Origin: Paraburkholderia bannensis
Lineage (GTDB): Bacteria > Pseudomonadota > Gammaproteobacteria > Burkholderiales > Burkholderiaceae
NCBI RefSeq assembly: GCF_014200455.1
Contig: NZ_JACHBW010000003.1
Location: 248,001-312,000 of the forward strand
Reading direction: 5' to 3'
DNA length: 64,000 bases
The stretch's first letter is position 1, and each line of letters starts with the position of its first letter. This document shows, piece after piece, positions 33,507 through 42,984 of the stretch. A program made the translations under genes and the position numbers. The notes under the pieces were generated by a model. That model was not told the origin of the DNA and did not search any database. It saw only the letters and a list, made by a program, of their open reading frames with translations.

Positions 33507-34562
33507 TCAGTTCGCTGCGCGGCGCCGCTCGGCGCCGTTTTCGTTGCGATGGATCTTCTGCGCTTGCCCGATGCCGGGAAGATCGCCTTGCGGCACGATG
33601 CCGTCGCCGTGCATCGTGTCCTCGGGACCGCCCGCATGCTGGCGCACCGACCAGCTCACCCCCACCACCAGCAGCACGATGGCCGCGATCTCCAGCCCGC
33701 GCGGCAGACGATGGTCGTACACGAAGCCGTAGAGCAGGGCGAACAGCGTTTCGAACACGATCATCTGACCGGATAGCGTGAGCGGCAGCCGCTTGGCGGC
33801 GGCGTTCCACAGACCGTTGCCGAGCCACGACGCGCCAATCGCCAGCACCAGATTGAGTTGCCAGAAGGTGGTCCAGCGCCCGTCGGCGACCGTCTCCTGC
33901 GCGGTGCCCGCCGGCAGCACGAGAATCACGAGCCACAGCAGCCCGCCGAGCGCGCCCGTCACCACGCCCCACAACACTGACCATTCGTTGCCGCTGAAAT
34001 GTGCATTGCGCTGCAGATAGCGCGAGTTCTCCACGGCGAACCACGTCCAGCACATCAGCGCGCCGACTGCGCAGCCAATCCCCGCGATCTTGGTGAACGT
34101 GCCCGCGGAGTCGCCCGCGCTGGCGGACGCCGTAAATACATCGACGTTGATGCACACGATACCTGCCGCGATCAGCGCGAGCGGCCAGACCAGCTTCGAG
34201 AGGGGCACCGCGCCATGATCCGCGCGCCCGAGCAGCGTGACCGTCACGGGCAGCACGCCGACGATCAGCGACGCCGGCGCGATGCCCACGAGGTGAATCG
34301 CGCTGGCCAGAAACAGGTAGTAGAGCAGGTTGCCCATCAGCGCCAGCTTCACGAGTGCGACAAGGTCTTCACGCGTGAGGCGCGGCCAGACGCGCTTGAG
34401 CATCGGCAGCAGGGCAGCCAGCGATATCAGCCCGTACATCACGTAGCGTCCGGCGCTCAGGAGCAGGGGCGAAAATTCCGCCAGTTGCCGGGGCACCAAG
34501 AACACCGTTCCCCATAACGCTCCGGCGAGCACGCCGTACAACACACCACGCTGCATTTCCAT
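33507..34562 (-). CDS. EamA/DMT-superfamily transporter
   Basis: About ten transmembrane segments in two EamA halves (GVLYGVLAGALWGTVFLVP; later IAGIGCAVGALMCWTWFAVE) identify a drug/metabolite exporter-type permease. The last 45 residues after the final helix are hydrophilic and Arg/Asn-rich (QKIHRNENGAERRRAAN). Length 351 aa. Substrate unknown. Divergent from guaB, convergent with the RnfH-family gene. Confidence 0.85.
   Translation of the reverse strand: MEMQRGVLYGVLAGALWGTVFLVPRQLAEFSPLLLSAGRYVMYGLISLAALLPMLKRVWPRLTREDLVALVKLALMGNLLYYLFLASAIHLVGIAPASLIVGVLPVTVTLLGRADHGAVPLSKLVWPLALIAAGIVCINVDVFTASASAGDSAGTFTKIAGIGCAVGALMCWTWFAVENSRYLQRNAHFSGNEWSVLWGVVTGALGGLLWLVILVLPAGTAQETVADGRWTTFWQLNLVLAIGASWLGNGLWNAAAKRLPLTLSGQMIVFETLFALLYGFVYDHRLPRGLEIAAIVLLVVGVSWSVRQHAGGPEDTMHGDGIVPQGDLPGIGQAQKIHRNENGAERRRAAN
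33520..33543 (+). terminator. Terminator of the ratA/RnfH unit, inside the 3' end of the convergent transporter gene
   Basis: Two copies of the self-complementary octamer CGGCGCCG, two bases apart, followed by TTTTCGTT. The hairpin lies about 45 bases after the RnfH-family stop and overlaps the last codons of the minus-strand gene. Confidence 0.6.
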
Positions 34563-34808
34563 TGCCTCCGCAAATCAGTGATACCCATTCAGTGGCACGC
34601 AGCTTAACCGCGACAATGCGCAGGCGTCTTGTTCAATTCTGCACGGCGCGCTTTCACGGAGCATCGCCCGATCCTTGCGAAATGAATAGAAATTCGGGTC
34701 GGAAACCGGGGCCTGGCGTGCCTTCCCGGTGGCCTCCGGAATTCAAAAAAATCCCGAAATCGGCGCTAAGCTACTGTACGCACTGATGATTTCCAGGGCG
34801 CTATCCCG

Positions 34809-34814
34809 TATAAT
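34809..34814 (+). promoter_or_regulatory. Predicted -10 element for guaB
   Basis: A perfect TATAAT sits 26 bases before the guaB ATG. No matching -35 hexamer is seen at 16-18 bases, so expression may need an activator or other contacts. The rest of 34563-34840 carries no gene. Confidence 0.5.
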
Positions 34815-34840
34815 CTGCTTTTGCGCCTATAGGATTTGCC

Positions 34841-36301
34841 ATGCGTCTGATCCAGAAAGCACTCACGTTCGATGACGTGCTCCTCGTTCCCGCCTTTTCC
34901 GACGTTCTCCCGCGCGACACCAGCCTGAAGACCCGGCTGACCCGCAACATCTCCCTGAACATTCCGCTCGTCTCGGCCGCGATGGACACCGTCACGGAAG
35001 GGCGTCTTGCTATCGCCATGGCGCAGCAAGGCGGCGTCGGTATCGTCCACAAGAACCTCACGCCGGCCGAACAGGCGCGTGAAGTCGCAAAGGTGAAGCG
35101 TTTCGAGTCGGGCGTCGTGCGCGATCCGATCACCGTGCCGCCGCAGATGAAGGTCGCGGACGTCATTGCGCTGTCCCAGCAACATGGCATCTCGGGCTTC
35201 CCGGTCGTGGAAGGCGCGCAACTCGTCGGTATCGTCACGAACCGCGACCTGCGCTTCGAAACCCGTCTTGACGAGCCCGTGCGCTCGATCATGACGCCGC
35301 GCGAGCGCCTCGTCACCGTCAAGGAAGGCACGCCGCTGGCCGAAGCCAAATCGCTCATGCACAGCCACCGCCTCGAGCGCGTGCTGGTCGTCAACGACGC
35401 CTTCGAACTGCGCGGCCTGATGACCGTTAAGGACATCACCAAGCAGACCGAACACCCGGCCGCCTGTAAGGACGAACACGGCAAGCTGCGCGCAGGCGCG
35501 GCAGTCGGCGTCGGTGCGGACAACGAAGAGCGCGTCGAACTGCTGGTGCAGGCGGGCGTCGACGTCATCGTCGTCGATACGGCGCACGGCCACAGCAAGG
35601 GCGTGCTGGAGCGCGTTCGCTGGGTCAAGCAGAACTTCCCGCACGTTGAAGTCATCGGCGGCAATATCGCGACGGCGGACGCCGCGCGTGCGCTGGTCGA
35701 ATACGGTGCGGACGGCGTGAAGGTCGGTATCGGCCCGGGTTCGATCTGCACGACGCGTATCGTCGCAGGCGTGGGCGTGCCGCAGATCACGGCGATCTCG
35801 AACGTCGCGGAAGCGCTCAAGGGCACCGGTGTGCCGTGCATCGCCGACGGCGGCGTGCGTTACTCGGGCGACGTCTCGAAGGCGCTGGCAGCCGGCGCGA
35901 ACGCGGTGATGATGGGCAGCATGTTCGCAGGCACCGAAGAATCGCCGGGCGACGTGTTCCTGTTCCAGGGCCGCCAGTACAAGTCGTACCGCGGCATGGG
36001 TTCGGTCGGTGCGATGAAGGACGGCGCCGCTGACCGTTACTTCCAGGACAACTCGGCGAACATCGACAAGCTCGTGCCGGAAGGCATCGAAGGTCGCGTC
36101 GCGTACAAGGGCCCGATCAACGCGATCCTGTTCCAGATGATCGGCGGCGTGCGTGCCTCGATGGGCTACTGCGGTTGCCGCACGATCGACGAACTCCATG
36201 CGAAGGCAGAGTTCGTGCAGATCACGGGCGCCGGCCTGAACGAATCGCACGTCCATGACGTGCAGATCACCAAGGAAGCGCCCAACTACCACGTGGACTA
36301 A
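34841..36301 (+). CDS. guaB: Inosine-5'-monophosphate dehydrogenase
   Basis: Oxidises IMP to XMP with NAD+, the branch point to GMP. The TIM barrel is split by a pair of CBS domains at about residues 95-205. The catalytic loop [11 protein letters not shown] has Cys303. The flap and C-terminal segments ([29 protein letters not shown]) are intact. 486 aa. With guaA 0.9 kb downstream it forms the GMP synthesis unit. Confidence 0.97.
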   Translation: MRLIQKALTFDDVLLVPAFSDVLPRDTSLKTRLTRNISLNIPLVSAAMDTVTEGRLAIAMAQQGGVGIVHKNLTPAEQAREVAKVKRFESGVVRDPITVPPQMKVADVIALSQQHGISGFPVVEGAQLVGIVTNRDLRFETRLDEPVRSIMTPRERLVTVKEGTPLAEAKSLMHSHRLERVLVVNDAFELRGLMTVKDITKQTEHPAACKDEHGKLRAGAAVGVGADNEERVELLVQAGVDVIVVDTAHGHSKGVLERVRWVKQNFPHVEVIGGNIATADAARALVEYGADGVKVGIGPGSICTTRIVAGVGVPQITAISNVAEALKGTGVPCIADGGVRYSGDVSKALAAGANAVMMGSMFAGTEESPGDVFLFQGRQYKSYRGMGSVGAMKDGAADRYFQDNSANIDKLVPEGIEGRVAYKGPINAILFQMIGGVRASMGYCGCRTIDELHAKAEFVQITGAGLNESHVHDVQITKEAPNYHVD

Positions 36302-36307
36302 GCCTCG

Positions 36308-36997
36308 ATGAAGCCGCTGCTGCGCGTAGTGCTGATTGTCGATGCGTTGATATTGCTGGGCTTCGGCGTGCTGTTTCTCCTCACGCCCTGGACCTTGCTC
36401 TACGACGCGTTGCAACTGGTGCAGGCGCAGCCGGCGCTCATCGGACAGGCGTTCGGTGTGGTGCTGGCCGGGTTTGCCTGGCTCGCGCTTCGTGCGGCCT
36501 TCGATGGCGCGCTGACTGCCACGGTCGGTCGCACGGCGGGACACGTCAACTGGATCGCCGGCGTGCTGATGCTGGTCTGGCTGATCGGTTTGCATAAGCC
36601 GCAGCTCACCGGATTCGGTCAGCTGGTGGCCGGTGCGGTGGCCGCCTGCCTCGTCATCATTGGATTGGGCGGCGCGCGTCTCGCCGGTCGCGTGAAGCTG
36701 CGCGACAAGGCGCTGGCGCTCGAGGCCGCTGCGCAGGAACGCGAAGCGCGCCTTGCCGTCAAGGCCAGGCGTGATGAGCCGGTGGTCTATTCGAAGCCGG
36801 TTTTCTCGCCTGCCTCGCATACCAGTCCCGAGCCGGGTGAGGTGCCGGTGGAGCGCGTCAAGCCTGCCGTGACGCCAGACACGACAGTGCAGGCACAGCA
36901 GGCAGCATCGGTTGAGCGAGCGGAGCAGGCCGGGCAAGCGCGCCGGGCCGCCCGTGACGAAGCGGCCGACGCGCAGCGGCCACCGCTGCGAGGTTGA
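36308..36997 (+). CDS. Conserved small membrane protein between guaB and guaA
   Basis: 229 residues, six bases after guaB. Three or four transmembrane segments occupy the first 130 residues (LLRVVLIVDALILLGFGVLF, FGVVLAGFAWLALRAAF, WIAGVLMLVWLIGL, LVAGAVAACLVIIGLGG). The remaining hundred are charged, Ala/Gln/Arg-rich and probably cytoplasmic and disordered. I do not recognise a functional domain. Its place inside gua genes suggests cotranscription, not function. Confidence 0.75.
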   Translation: MKPLLRVVLIVDALILLGFGVLFLLTPWTLLYDALQLVQAQPALIGQAFGVVLAGFAWLALRAAFDGALTATVGRTAGHVNWIAGVLMLVWLIGLHKPQLTGFGQLVAGAVAACLVIIGLGGARLAGRVKLRDKALALEAAAQEREARLAVKARRDEPVVYSKPVFSPASHTSPEPGEVPVERVKPAVTPDTTVQAQQAASVERAEQAGQARRAARDEAADAQRPPLRG

Positions 36998-37069
36998 GGT
37001 GGGGTGCGCGTCGACGCCAACCGTCAGACGCGACATCCGCCAGATTGCGCCCGAACCGCGTTGCACCGG

Positions 37070-37079
37070 CCCCCCCCCC
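37070..37079. repeat. C10 homopolymer tract upstream of guaA
   Basis: Ten consecutive C residues between CCGG and GG, 117 bases before the guaA start, in an otherwise mixed gap. It is intergenic, so length change would affect spacing or RNA structure rather than frame. Confidence 0.85.
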
Positions 37080-37196
37080 GGTTTGCCGGGCTAAAGCGCA
37101 GGCGCCCAGGGCGCCGATGAATTCACGCCGCGCGCGAGCTTGAACGCCAGTGCGCGGCTTTCTGTATCCGTTCTTTTTTAGGTCTCGTCCGCTGCC

Positions 37197-38780
37197 ATGC
37201 ACGACAAAATCCTGATTCTCGACTTCGGTTCGCAAGTCACCCAGCTGATCGCGCGCCGTGTGCGCGAAGCCAACGTCTACTCCGAAATCCATCCGTACGA
37301 CGTCGACGACGCGTTCATCCGCGAGTTCGCACCGAAGGGCATCATCCTTTCGGGCGGCCCGAACTCGGTGACCGAAACCGATACGCCGCGCGCGCCGCAA
37401 GCCGTGTTCGAGCTGGGCGTGCCGGTGCTCGGCATCTGCTACGGCATGCAGACGATGGCTGAACAGCTCGGCGGCAAGGTCGACGGCGGCCACCTGCGCG
37501 AATTCGGCTACGCCGAAGTGCGCGCGCGCAACCATACGAGCTTCCTCGACGGCATCGAAGATTTCCGTACGGCCGAAGGCCACGGCATGCTCAAGGTGTG
37601 GATGAGCCACGGCGACAAGGTCATCGAAATGCCGGCCGGCTTTCAGCTGATGGCATCGACCGAGTCGTGCCCGATCGCGGCCATGGCCGACGAAGCGCGC
37701 CACTTCTATGGCCTGCAATGGCACCCGGAAGTCACGCATACGGTGCAGGGCCGCGCGATGCTCGAACGCTTCGTGCTGGGCATCTGCGGTGCGAAGGCCG
37801 ACTGGGAAATGGGTCACTACATCGACGAAGCCGTCGAAGCGATCCGCAAGCAGGTGGGCAATGAGCACGTCATCCTGGGTCTGTCGGGCGGCGTGGATTC
37901 GTCGGTGGCGGCGGCGCTGCTGCATCGCGCGATCGGCGACCAGCTGACCTGCGTGTTCGTCGATCACGGTCTGCTGCGTCTGAACGAAGCGGAACAAGTC
38001 ATGTCGATGTTCGCGGACAACCTCGGCGTGAAGGTGATTCACGTCGACGCGAGCGAAGCGTTTATGTCGAAGCTGGCGGGCGTGACCGATCCGGAAGCCA
38101 AGCGCAAGATCATCGGCGCGGAATTCGTCGAAGTGTTTCAGACCGAAGCGGGCAAGCTGACAGACGCGAAGTGGCTGGCGCAAGGCACGATCTATCCGGA
38201 TGTGATCGAATCGGCAGGCAAGGGCAAGAAGGGCGCGCACACGATCAAGAGCCACCACAACGTGGGCGGCCTGCCGGAAACGCTGAACCTCAAGCTGCTC
38301 GAACCGCTGCGCGAACTGTTCAAGGACGAAGTGCGCGAACTGGGCGTGAAGCTCGGCTTGCCGCACGAGATGGTGTATCGCCATCCGTTCCCGGGCCCGG
38401 GTCTGGGCGTGCGTATCCTCGGTGAAGTGAAGCGCGATTTTGCGGATCTGCTGCGCCGCGCGGACGCGATTTTCATCGAGACGCTGCGTAACACCATCGA
38501 CAAGGAAACCGGCAAGTCGTGGTACGAACTGACGAGCCAGGCGTTCGCGGTGTTCCTGCCGGTGAAGAGCGTGGGCGTGATGGGCGATGGCCGCACGTAT
38601 GAGTATGTCGTCGCGCTGCGCGCCGTGCAGACGCTGGACTTCATGACGGCGCACTGGGCGCATCTGCCGCATGAGCTGCTCGGCCATGTGTCGAACCGCA
38701 TCATCAATGAAGTGCGCGGCATTAACCGTGTGGTCTACGACATTTCGGGCAAGCCGCCTGCGACAATCGAGTGGGAGTGA
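37197..38780 (+). CDS. guaA: GMP synthase (glutamine-hydrolysing)
   Basis: Amidates XMP to GMP using glutamine and ATP. The N-terminal class I amidotransferase has the nucleophile Cys81 in [18 protein letters not shown] and the catalytic His in [10 protein letters not shown]. The synthetase P-loop is [16 protein letters not shown], and the C-terminal dimerisation domain ends [11 protein letters not shown], as in all GuaA. 527 aa. Confidence 0.97.
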   Translation: MHDKILILDFGSQVTQLIARRVREANVYSEIHPYDVDDAFIREFAPKGIILSGGPNSVTETDTPRAPQAVFELGVPVLGICYGMQTMAEQLGGKVDGGHLREFGYAEVRARNHTSFLDGIEDFRTAEGHGMLKVWMSHGDKVIEMPAGFQLMASTESCPIAAMADEARHFYGLQWHPEVTHTVQGRAMLERFVLGICGAKADWEMGHYIDEAVEAIRKQVGNEHVILGLSGGVDSSVAAALLHRAIGDQLTCVFVDHGLLRLNEAEQVMSMFADNLGVKVIHVDASEAFMSKLAGVTDPEAKRKIIGAEFVEVFQTEAGKLTDAKWLAQGTIYPDVIESAGKGKKGAHTIKSHHNVGGLPETLNLKLLEPLRELFKDEVRELGVKLGLPHEMVYRHPFPGPGLGVRILGEVKRDFADLLRRADAIFIETLRNTIDKETGKSWYELTSQAFAVFLPVKSVGVMGDGRTYEYVVALRAVQTLDFMTAHWAHLPHELLGHVSNRIINEVRGINRVVYDISGKPPATIEWE

Positions 38781-38821
38781 TCAGGCGTTGCATGACGACT
38801 GATAGCACGTTGCAGTAAGAC

Positions 38822-38856
38822 AAAAAGCTCGCGTTGATCGCGGGCTTTTTTCTTTA
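38822..38856 (+). terminator. Terminator after guaA
   Basis: AAAAAGC and CGCG arms pair with CGCGGGCTTTTTT across a five-base loop, 40 bases after the stop. The rest of the gap to 39033 shows no gene. Confidence 0.7.
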
Positions 38857-39033
38857 AGGGATCGTAGGGCTGTGGCATCGGGATTATCGGCGTGATGCGA
38901 CTGCAATCAGTTCCATTTCCCGTCCAATTCAAGGTCCAAAACGCAATCATCCCTCATCCACGCCCCTCAAATGAGATAAAATTGCGTATCCGCATTGGAC
39001 TTATCCCCAGCGAGCTGCTTCACCGCGCTCCGC

Positions 39034-39507
39034 TCACGCCTCCAACGGCATCGCGCTCGTCCCCTTGAGTTCATCGAGGCACACAATCGAATGCACGCTG
39101 CTGACGCCGGGCGCGCGCATGAGTGTGTCGAGCAGGAATTCGGATAGCGCCTTGAGATCGCGTGCCACCACTTTCAGTACGTAGTCGATATCGCCGGTCA
39201 CGGAATAGCACTCCTGCACCTGCGGCAACTTCGCGACGAGTTCCTTGAACTTCACGAGTTCGCGCATGTGCCCGCGCTCCATCGTCACCTGAATGAACGC
39301 GACCACGCCAAAGCCCAGCGCCTGCGGGTCGAGGCGCGTCTCATAGCGCTTGATGACGCCTAGCTCCTCCAGCCGCCGATGACGCCGCAGCGTCTGCGCG
39401 GGCGAGAGCTTCACGGCTTCAGCGAGTTCGAGATTGGAGGCGCGTCCGTGTTGCTGCAGCGCGGCGAGCAGACGCAGATCGATGGGGTCGAGGGCGAGTG
39501 TTTGCAC
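39034..39507 (-). CDS. Lrp/AsnC-family transcriptional regulator
   Basis: 157 residues. The N-terminal winged helix (LDPIDLRLLAALQQHGRASN ... LSPAQTLRRHRRLEELGVI) is followed by an RAM/AsnC effector domain (AFIQVTMERGHMRELVKFKE). It is divergent from an aromatic amino acid permease, so it most likely controls that permease and the following aminotransferase in response to an amino acid; this is inference from position. Confidence 0.9.
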   Translation of the reverse strand: MQTLALDPIDLRLLAALQQHGRASNLELAEAVKLSPAQTLRRHRRLEELGVIKRYETRLDPQALGFGVVAFIQVTMERGHMRELVKFKELVAKLPQVQECYSVTGDIDYVLKVVARDLKALSEFLLDTLMRAPGVSSVHSIVCLDELKGTSAMPLEA

Positions 39508-39761
39508 TTTTCTTGCTCGGAATTAGTTCAATGCGAAATGAAATTGTACCAATCAGGGTTTGCCTGCGTATCAGATGAAATCATATTTTTCCTCGCCGCC
39601 TATACACTGGGCGCACCTGACAGGGCTGACGGCCACACCCGGCGGTTCTGGGAGCGCGCCAGCGCATCAAGTTGCGTGCGCAATATTATTTCGCGCGACC
39701 GTGCTGGATAGCCAAACCGCTTTCCAGTCGGCGCATCGATAAAAAAGAAACAGGAAGAGAC

Positions 39762-41177
39762 ATGGTTTCCACTACTTCAGGTAAGTCCCCGGGCGAGCGC
39801 GACGACCAGAACGGTCATCTCAAGCGCGGGCTCAAGAATCGTCACATCCAGCTGATCGCGCTGGGCGGCGCAATCGGCACGGGTTTGTTCCTCGGCATCG
39901 CGCAGACGATCCAGACGGCCGGCCCCTCGGTGCTGCTCGGTTATGCGATTGCGGGCATCGTGGCGTTCTTCATCATGCGGCAGCTTGGCGAGATGGTGGT
40001 TGACGAGCCCGTCGCCGGTTCGTTCAGCTATTTCGCCGACAAATACTTCGGCCCGTTCGCAGGCTTTCTCTCCGGCTGGAACTACTGGGTGCTCTATGTG
40101 CTGGTCAGCATGGCGGAGCTGTCGGCAGTCGGCATCTACATGCATTACTGGTGGCCTAATCTGCCGACGTGGGTATCGGCGCTCGGCTTCTTCGTCGTCA
40201 TCAACGGCATCAATCTGGCGAGCGTGAAGTCCTACGGCGAGCTGGAGTTCTGGTTCGCGATCATCAAGGTGCTGGCGATCGTCGGCATGATCGCTTTCGG
40301 CGGCTGGCTGCTGGTCTCGGGCAATGCGGGCCCGCAGGCCGGCATCTCGAACCTGTGGGCGCACGGCGGTTTCTTCCCGCACGGAGTCTCGGGCCTCGTG
40401 ATGTCGATGGCGGTGGTGATGTTCTCGTTCGGCGGCCTGGAGCTGGTGGGCATTACCGCAGCGGAAGCCGACGATCCCTCGCACACCATCCCGCGCGCCA
40501 CCAATCAGGTCATCTATCGCATCCTGATTTTCTACGTCGGTGCGTTGGGCGTACTGCTTTCGCTTTATCCGTGGGAAAAGGTCGTGAGCGGCGGCAGCCC
40601 GTTCGTGCTGATCTTCCACGCCATGAACAGCAACTTCGTGGCGCACGTGCTCAACGTGGTCGTGCTGACCGCCGCACTGTCCGTCTACAACAGCGGCGTG
40701 TATTGCAACAGCCGCATGCTTTACGGTCTGGCGCAGCAGGGCAATGCGCCCAAGGCGCTGCTCAAGGTGAATCGCCGCGGCATTCCGCTGACGGCGCTGG
40801 CGGTCACGGCGGTGGCGACGGCGGCCTGCGTGGTCATAAACTACTTCATGCCGGGCAAGGCGTTCGAACTGCTGATGGGCCTCGTGGTGTCGGCGCTCAT
40901 CATCAACTGGGCGATGATCAGCCTGATTCACCTGAAGTTCCGCCGCGAGAAGGCGCGTCTGAACGAGCCGACGATCTTCCGCAGCCTGGGCTATCCGTTC
41001 ACGAATTACCTGTGCCTTGTGTTCCTGGCGGGTATCCTCGTGGTGATGTACCTGATTCCGGATCTGCGCATCTCCGTATGGCTGATTCCGGTGTGGCTGT
41101 TGGTGCTGGCCGGCGCGTATCGCTTCTGGCGGCGCGGCGCGGCCCCGGCGCTGCATGGCGGCGTGCAGACGCGCTAG
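39762..41177 (+). CDS. Aromatic amino acid permease (AroP/PheP-like, APC superfamily)
   Basis: Twelve-helix secondary transporter of 471 aa. The opening GLKNRHIQLIALGGAIGTGL, then FLGIAQTIQTAGPSVLLGY, and FIMRQLGEMVVDEPVAGSFS, closely resembles PheP and AroP of enterobacteria. The ATG at 39762 follows AGGAAG; a 30-codon upstream extension is rejected. The aromatic aminotransferase gene downstream supports an aromatic substrate. Specificity for Phe, Tyr or Trp cannot be read from sequence. Confidence 0.87.
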   Translation: MVSTTSGKSPGERDDQNGHLKRGLKNRHIQLIALGGAIGTGLFLGIAQTIQTAGPSVLLGYAIAGIVAFFIMRQLGEMVVDEPVAGSFSYFADKYFGPFAGFLSGWNYWVLYVLVSMAELSAVGIYMHYWWPNLPTWVSALGFFVVINGINLASVKSYGELEFWFAIIKVLAIVGMIAFGGWLLVSGNAGPQAGISNLWAHGGFFPHGVSGLVMSMAVVMFSFGGLELVGITAAEADDPSHTIPRATNQVIYRILIFYVGALGVLLSLYPWEKVVSGGSPFVLIFHAMNSNFVAHVLNVVVLTAALSVYNSGVYCNSRMLYGLAQQGNAPKALLKVNRRGIPLTALAVTAVATAACVVINYFMPGKAFELLMGLVVSALIINWAMISLIHLKFRREKARLNEPTIFRSLGYPFTNYLCLVFLAGILVVMYLIPDLRISVWLIPVWLLVLAGAYRFWRRGAAPALHGGVQTR

Positions 41178-41184
41178 AGCCGCA

Positions 41185-41217
41185 TGGGGCAGCAGGGCCC
41201 GCGGGCCCTTGCCCCTT
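41185..41217 (+). terminator. Hairpin after the permease gene
   Basis: GGGGC...GGGCCCGCGGGCCC..GCCCC forms a strong GC stem just after the stop, without a T-run. Possibly a Rho-linked or stabilising hairpin between permease and aminotransferase genes. Confidence 0.35.
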
Positions 41218-41282
41218 GAACCCGCATCAGGCGCTTATCATCCGTATTCCAGCAACTTTCCCGTAACCGACAAGCTAAGGCC

Positions 41283-42479
41283 ATGTTCGAACATATCGAT
41301 GCCTATCCCGGCGACCCGATCCTCTCGCTTAACGAGAGCTTCCAGAAAGATCCGCGGCAGAACAAGGTCAATCTGAGCATTGGCATCTATTTTGACGACG
41401 AAGGCCGCCTGCCGGTCATGAAGGCGGTTCATGAAGCGGAAGCCGCGCTTCTGAACGAGCCGGGCGCCAAGCCCTATCTGCCGATGGCCGGTTTCGCCCA
41501 GTATCGCGATGCGGTCCAGACGCTGGTGTTCGGCGCGCAATGTCCGTCGCGCGGCGCAGGGCGTGTGGCCACGGTGCAGACGCTCGGCGGCTCGGGCGCG
41601 CTGAAAGTGGGCGCGGATTTCATCAAGCGCTATTTCCCGCAAAGCCAGGTGTGGGTGAGCGACCCGACGTGGGAAAACCATCGTTTCATCTTCGAGCGCG
41701 CGGGCTTCGAGGTGAACACCTACCCGTACTACGACGAAGCGACGGGTGGCCTGAAGTTCGACGCGATGCTCTCGGCGATCGACGCGCTGCCCGCGAAGAG
41801 CGTGGTGCTGCTGCATGCGTGCTGCCATAACCCCACCGGCGTGGATCTGGACGACGCCCAGTGGGTGCAACTGATCGACGTGCTGCAAAAGCGCGATCTG
41901 CTGCCGTTCGTCGATATGGCGTATCAGGGCTTTGGCGCAGGTCTGGACGCCGATGCATTCGCGGTGCGCGAACTCGGTCGTCGCGGCGTCCCGGCGCTGG
42001 TGGCGAATTCGTTCTCGAAGAACTTCTCGCTCTACGGTGAACGTTGCGGCGGTCTGCACGTGATCTGCGAAGACGCAGCCGCGGCCGACCGCGTGCTGGG
42101 CCAGCTGACGGGTGCGGTGCGCTCGAACTACAGCAATCCGCCGACGCACGGCGCAAAGCTGGTCACGCGCGTGCTGGGCACGCCCGCCCTGCGCCAATCG
42201 TGGGAGAGCGAGCTGGCGGCCATGTGCGAGCGTATCGCGCGCATGCGTGTGGCGATTCACGAGGGCCTGAAGGCGCACGTGAGCGGCGAGGCGCTGTCGC
42301 GGTACATCAAGCAACGCGGCATGTTCACGTACACGGGGTTGAGCGCGGCTCAGGTCGATCGCCTCAAGGAGAAGTTCGGCGTGTACATCCTGCGCTCGGG
42401 CCGTATGTGCGTGGCCGGTCTGAACGACAGGAACGTGAGCATCGTGGTCGATGCCGTGGGCAAGGTGCTCAAGGACTAA
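41283..42479 (+). CDS. tyrB: Aromatic-amino-acid aminotransferase
   Basis: PLP-dependent class I aminotransferase (398 aa) that makes or breaks down Phe/Tyr using 2-oxoglutarate. The PLP lysine is Lys246 in VANSFSKNFSLYGERCG. CHNPTGVDLDDAQW and the C-terminal RMCVAGLNDRNV are typical of the AspC/TyrB subgroup. The TyrB rather than AspC choice rests on the N-terminus (MFEHIDAYPGDPILSLNESF) and the adjacent permease. Confidence 0.92.
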   Translation: MFEHIDAYPGDPILSLNESFQKDPRQNKVNLSIGIYFDDEGRLPVMKAVHEAEAALLNEPGAKPYLPMAGFAQYRDAVQTLVFGAQCPSRGAGRVATVQTLGGSGALKVGADFIKRYFPQSQVWVSDPTWENHRFIFERAGFEVNTYPYYDEATGGLKFDAMLSAIDALPAKSVVLLHACCHNPTGVDLDDAQWVQLIDVLQKRDLLPFVDMAYQGFGAGLDADAFAVRELGRRGVPALVANSFSKNFSLYGERCGGLHVICEDAAAADRVLGQLTGAVRSNYSNPPTHGAKLVTRVLGTPALRQSWESELAAMCERIARMRVAIHEGLKAHVSGEALSRYIKQRGMFTYTGLSAAQVDRLKEKFGVYILRSGRMCVAGLNDRNVSIVVDAVGKVLKD

Positions 42480-42505
42480 GCTGCGTCTGACCGTCTTGAT
42501 GAAAC

Positions 42506-42532
42506 AACGCCCGGCTATCCGGGCGTTTTCAT
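42506..42532. terminator. Terminator after tyrB (also faces the convergent lipoprotein gene)
   Basis: Perfect nine-pair stem AACGCCCGG/CCGGGCGTT with a CTAT loop and TTTC tail, 26 bases after tyrB. The stop codon of the small lipoprotein gene on the other strand starts right after it. Confidence 0.75.
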
Positions 42533-42703
42533 TTAGAAGCGCATGCCCGTGCCGATTCCGCACACGCCCGATGCGCCGCCGCCACTGCCGCCTGCCGCGC
42601 CGCAGAAGACGCTGCATCCGGATAGTCCGATCAGACTGGCGAGCAGCAGTGCGCAAACTGCCCGTCGTGGATCAGGGAAACGGAAGAATGAAGAAGATTT
42701 CAT
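42533..42703 (-). CDS. Small predicted lipoprotein
   Basis: A 56-residue protein: basic start, one hydrophobic segment (AVCALLLASLIGL), lipobox LSGC, and a short Gly/Ser/Cys-rich mature part ending CGIGTGMRF with three more cysteines. It looks like a small secreted lipoprotein of the kind seen in burkholderias. The start is uncertain. An in-frame TTG at 42772 has a perfect AAGGAGG nine to ten bases upstream and would add 23 residues before the ATG at 42703, which itself lacks a ribosome binding site. The strong SD may therefore be the real one, or it may belong to a leader. Confidence 0.6.
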   Translation of the reverse strand: MKSSSFFRFPDPRRAVCALLLASLIGLSGCSVFCGAAGGSGGGASGVCGIGTGMRF

Positions 42704-42724
42704 CGTTGTCTGCGCAAGTAAGGG

Positions 42725-42789
42725 AAGGAGGTCCGCCTCGGCTTTTGCCGACGTCTGCTGGCGGCGAATCAAACGATTCGGACCTCCTT
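42725..42789 (-). promoter_or_regulatory. SD / anti-SD inverted repeat in the lipoprotein leader
   Basis: AAGGAGGTCC at 42725-42734 and its exact complement GGACCTCCTT at 42780-42789 are ten-base arms 45 bases apart. On the minus strand the first arm met is AAGGAGGTCC, a perfect Shine-Dalgarno, and the second, GGACCTCCTT, can mask it. Two smaller hairpins fit inside: CGAATC/GATTCG with a four-base loop (42765-42780) and CGGC/GCCG with a TTTT loop (42739-42750). This could regulate translation of the lipoprotein, but no function is shown. Confidence 0.5.
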
Positions 42790-42984
42790 AACCCCGCCTC
42801 CGAGGCGCGCCTATCGGACGAATCCGGCTTTTCGGGCTGTTTTAGGGCGCCATTGCGCATGCGCCTCGCATCAATTGCTGCCGCTGTCAACGTGTAAGAC
42901 CTCCACGTCGTCCACGTCAGACGAGCGCGGTCTTCCAGGTGTTCCCCTGATAGAATGCCGTGGCCGCAACGTAGTGGATTGCTG

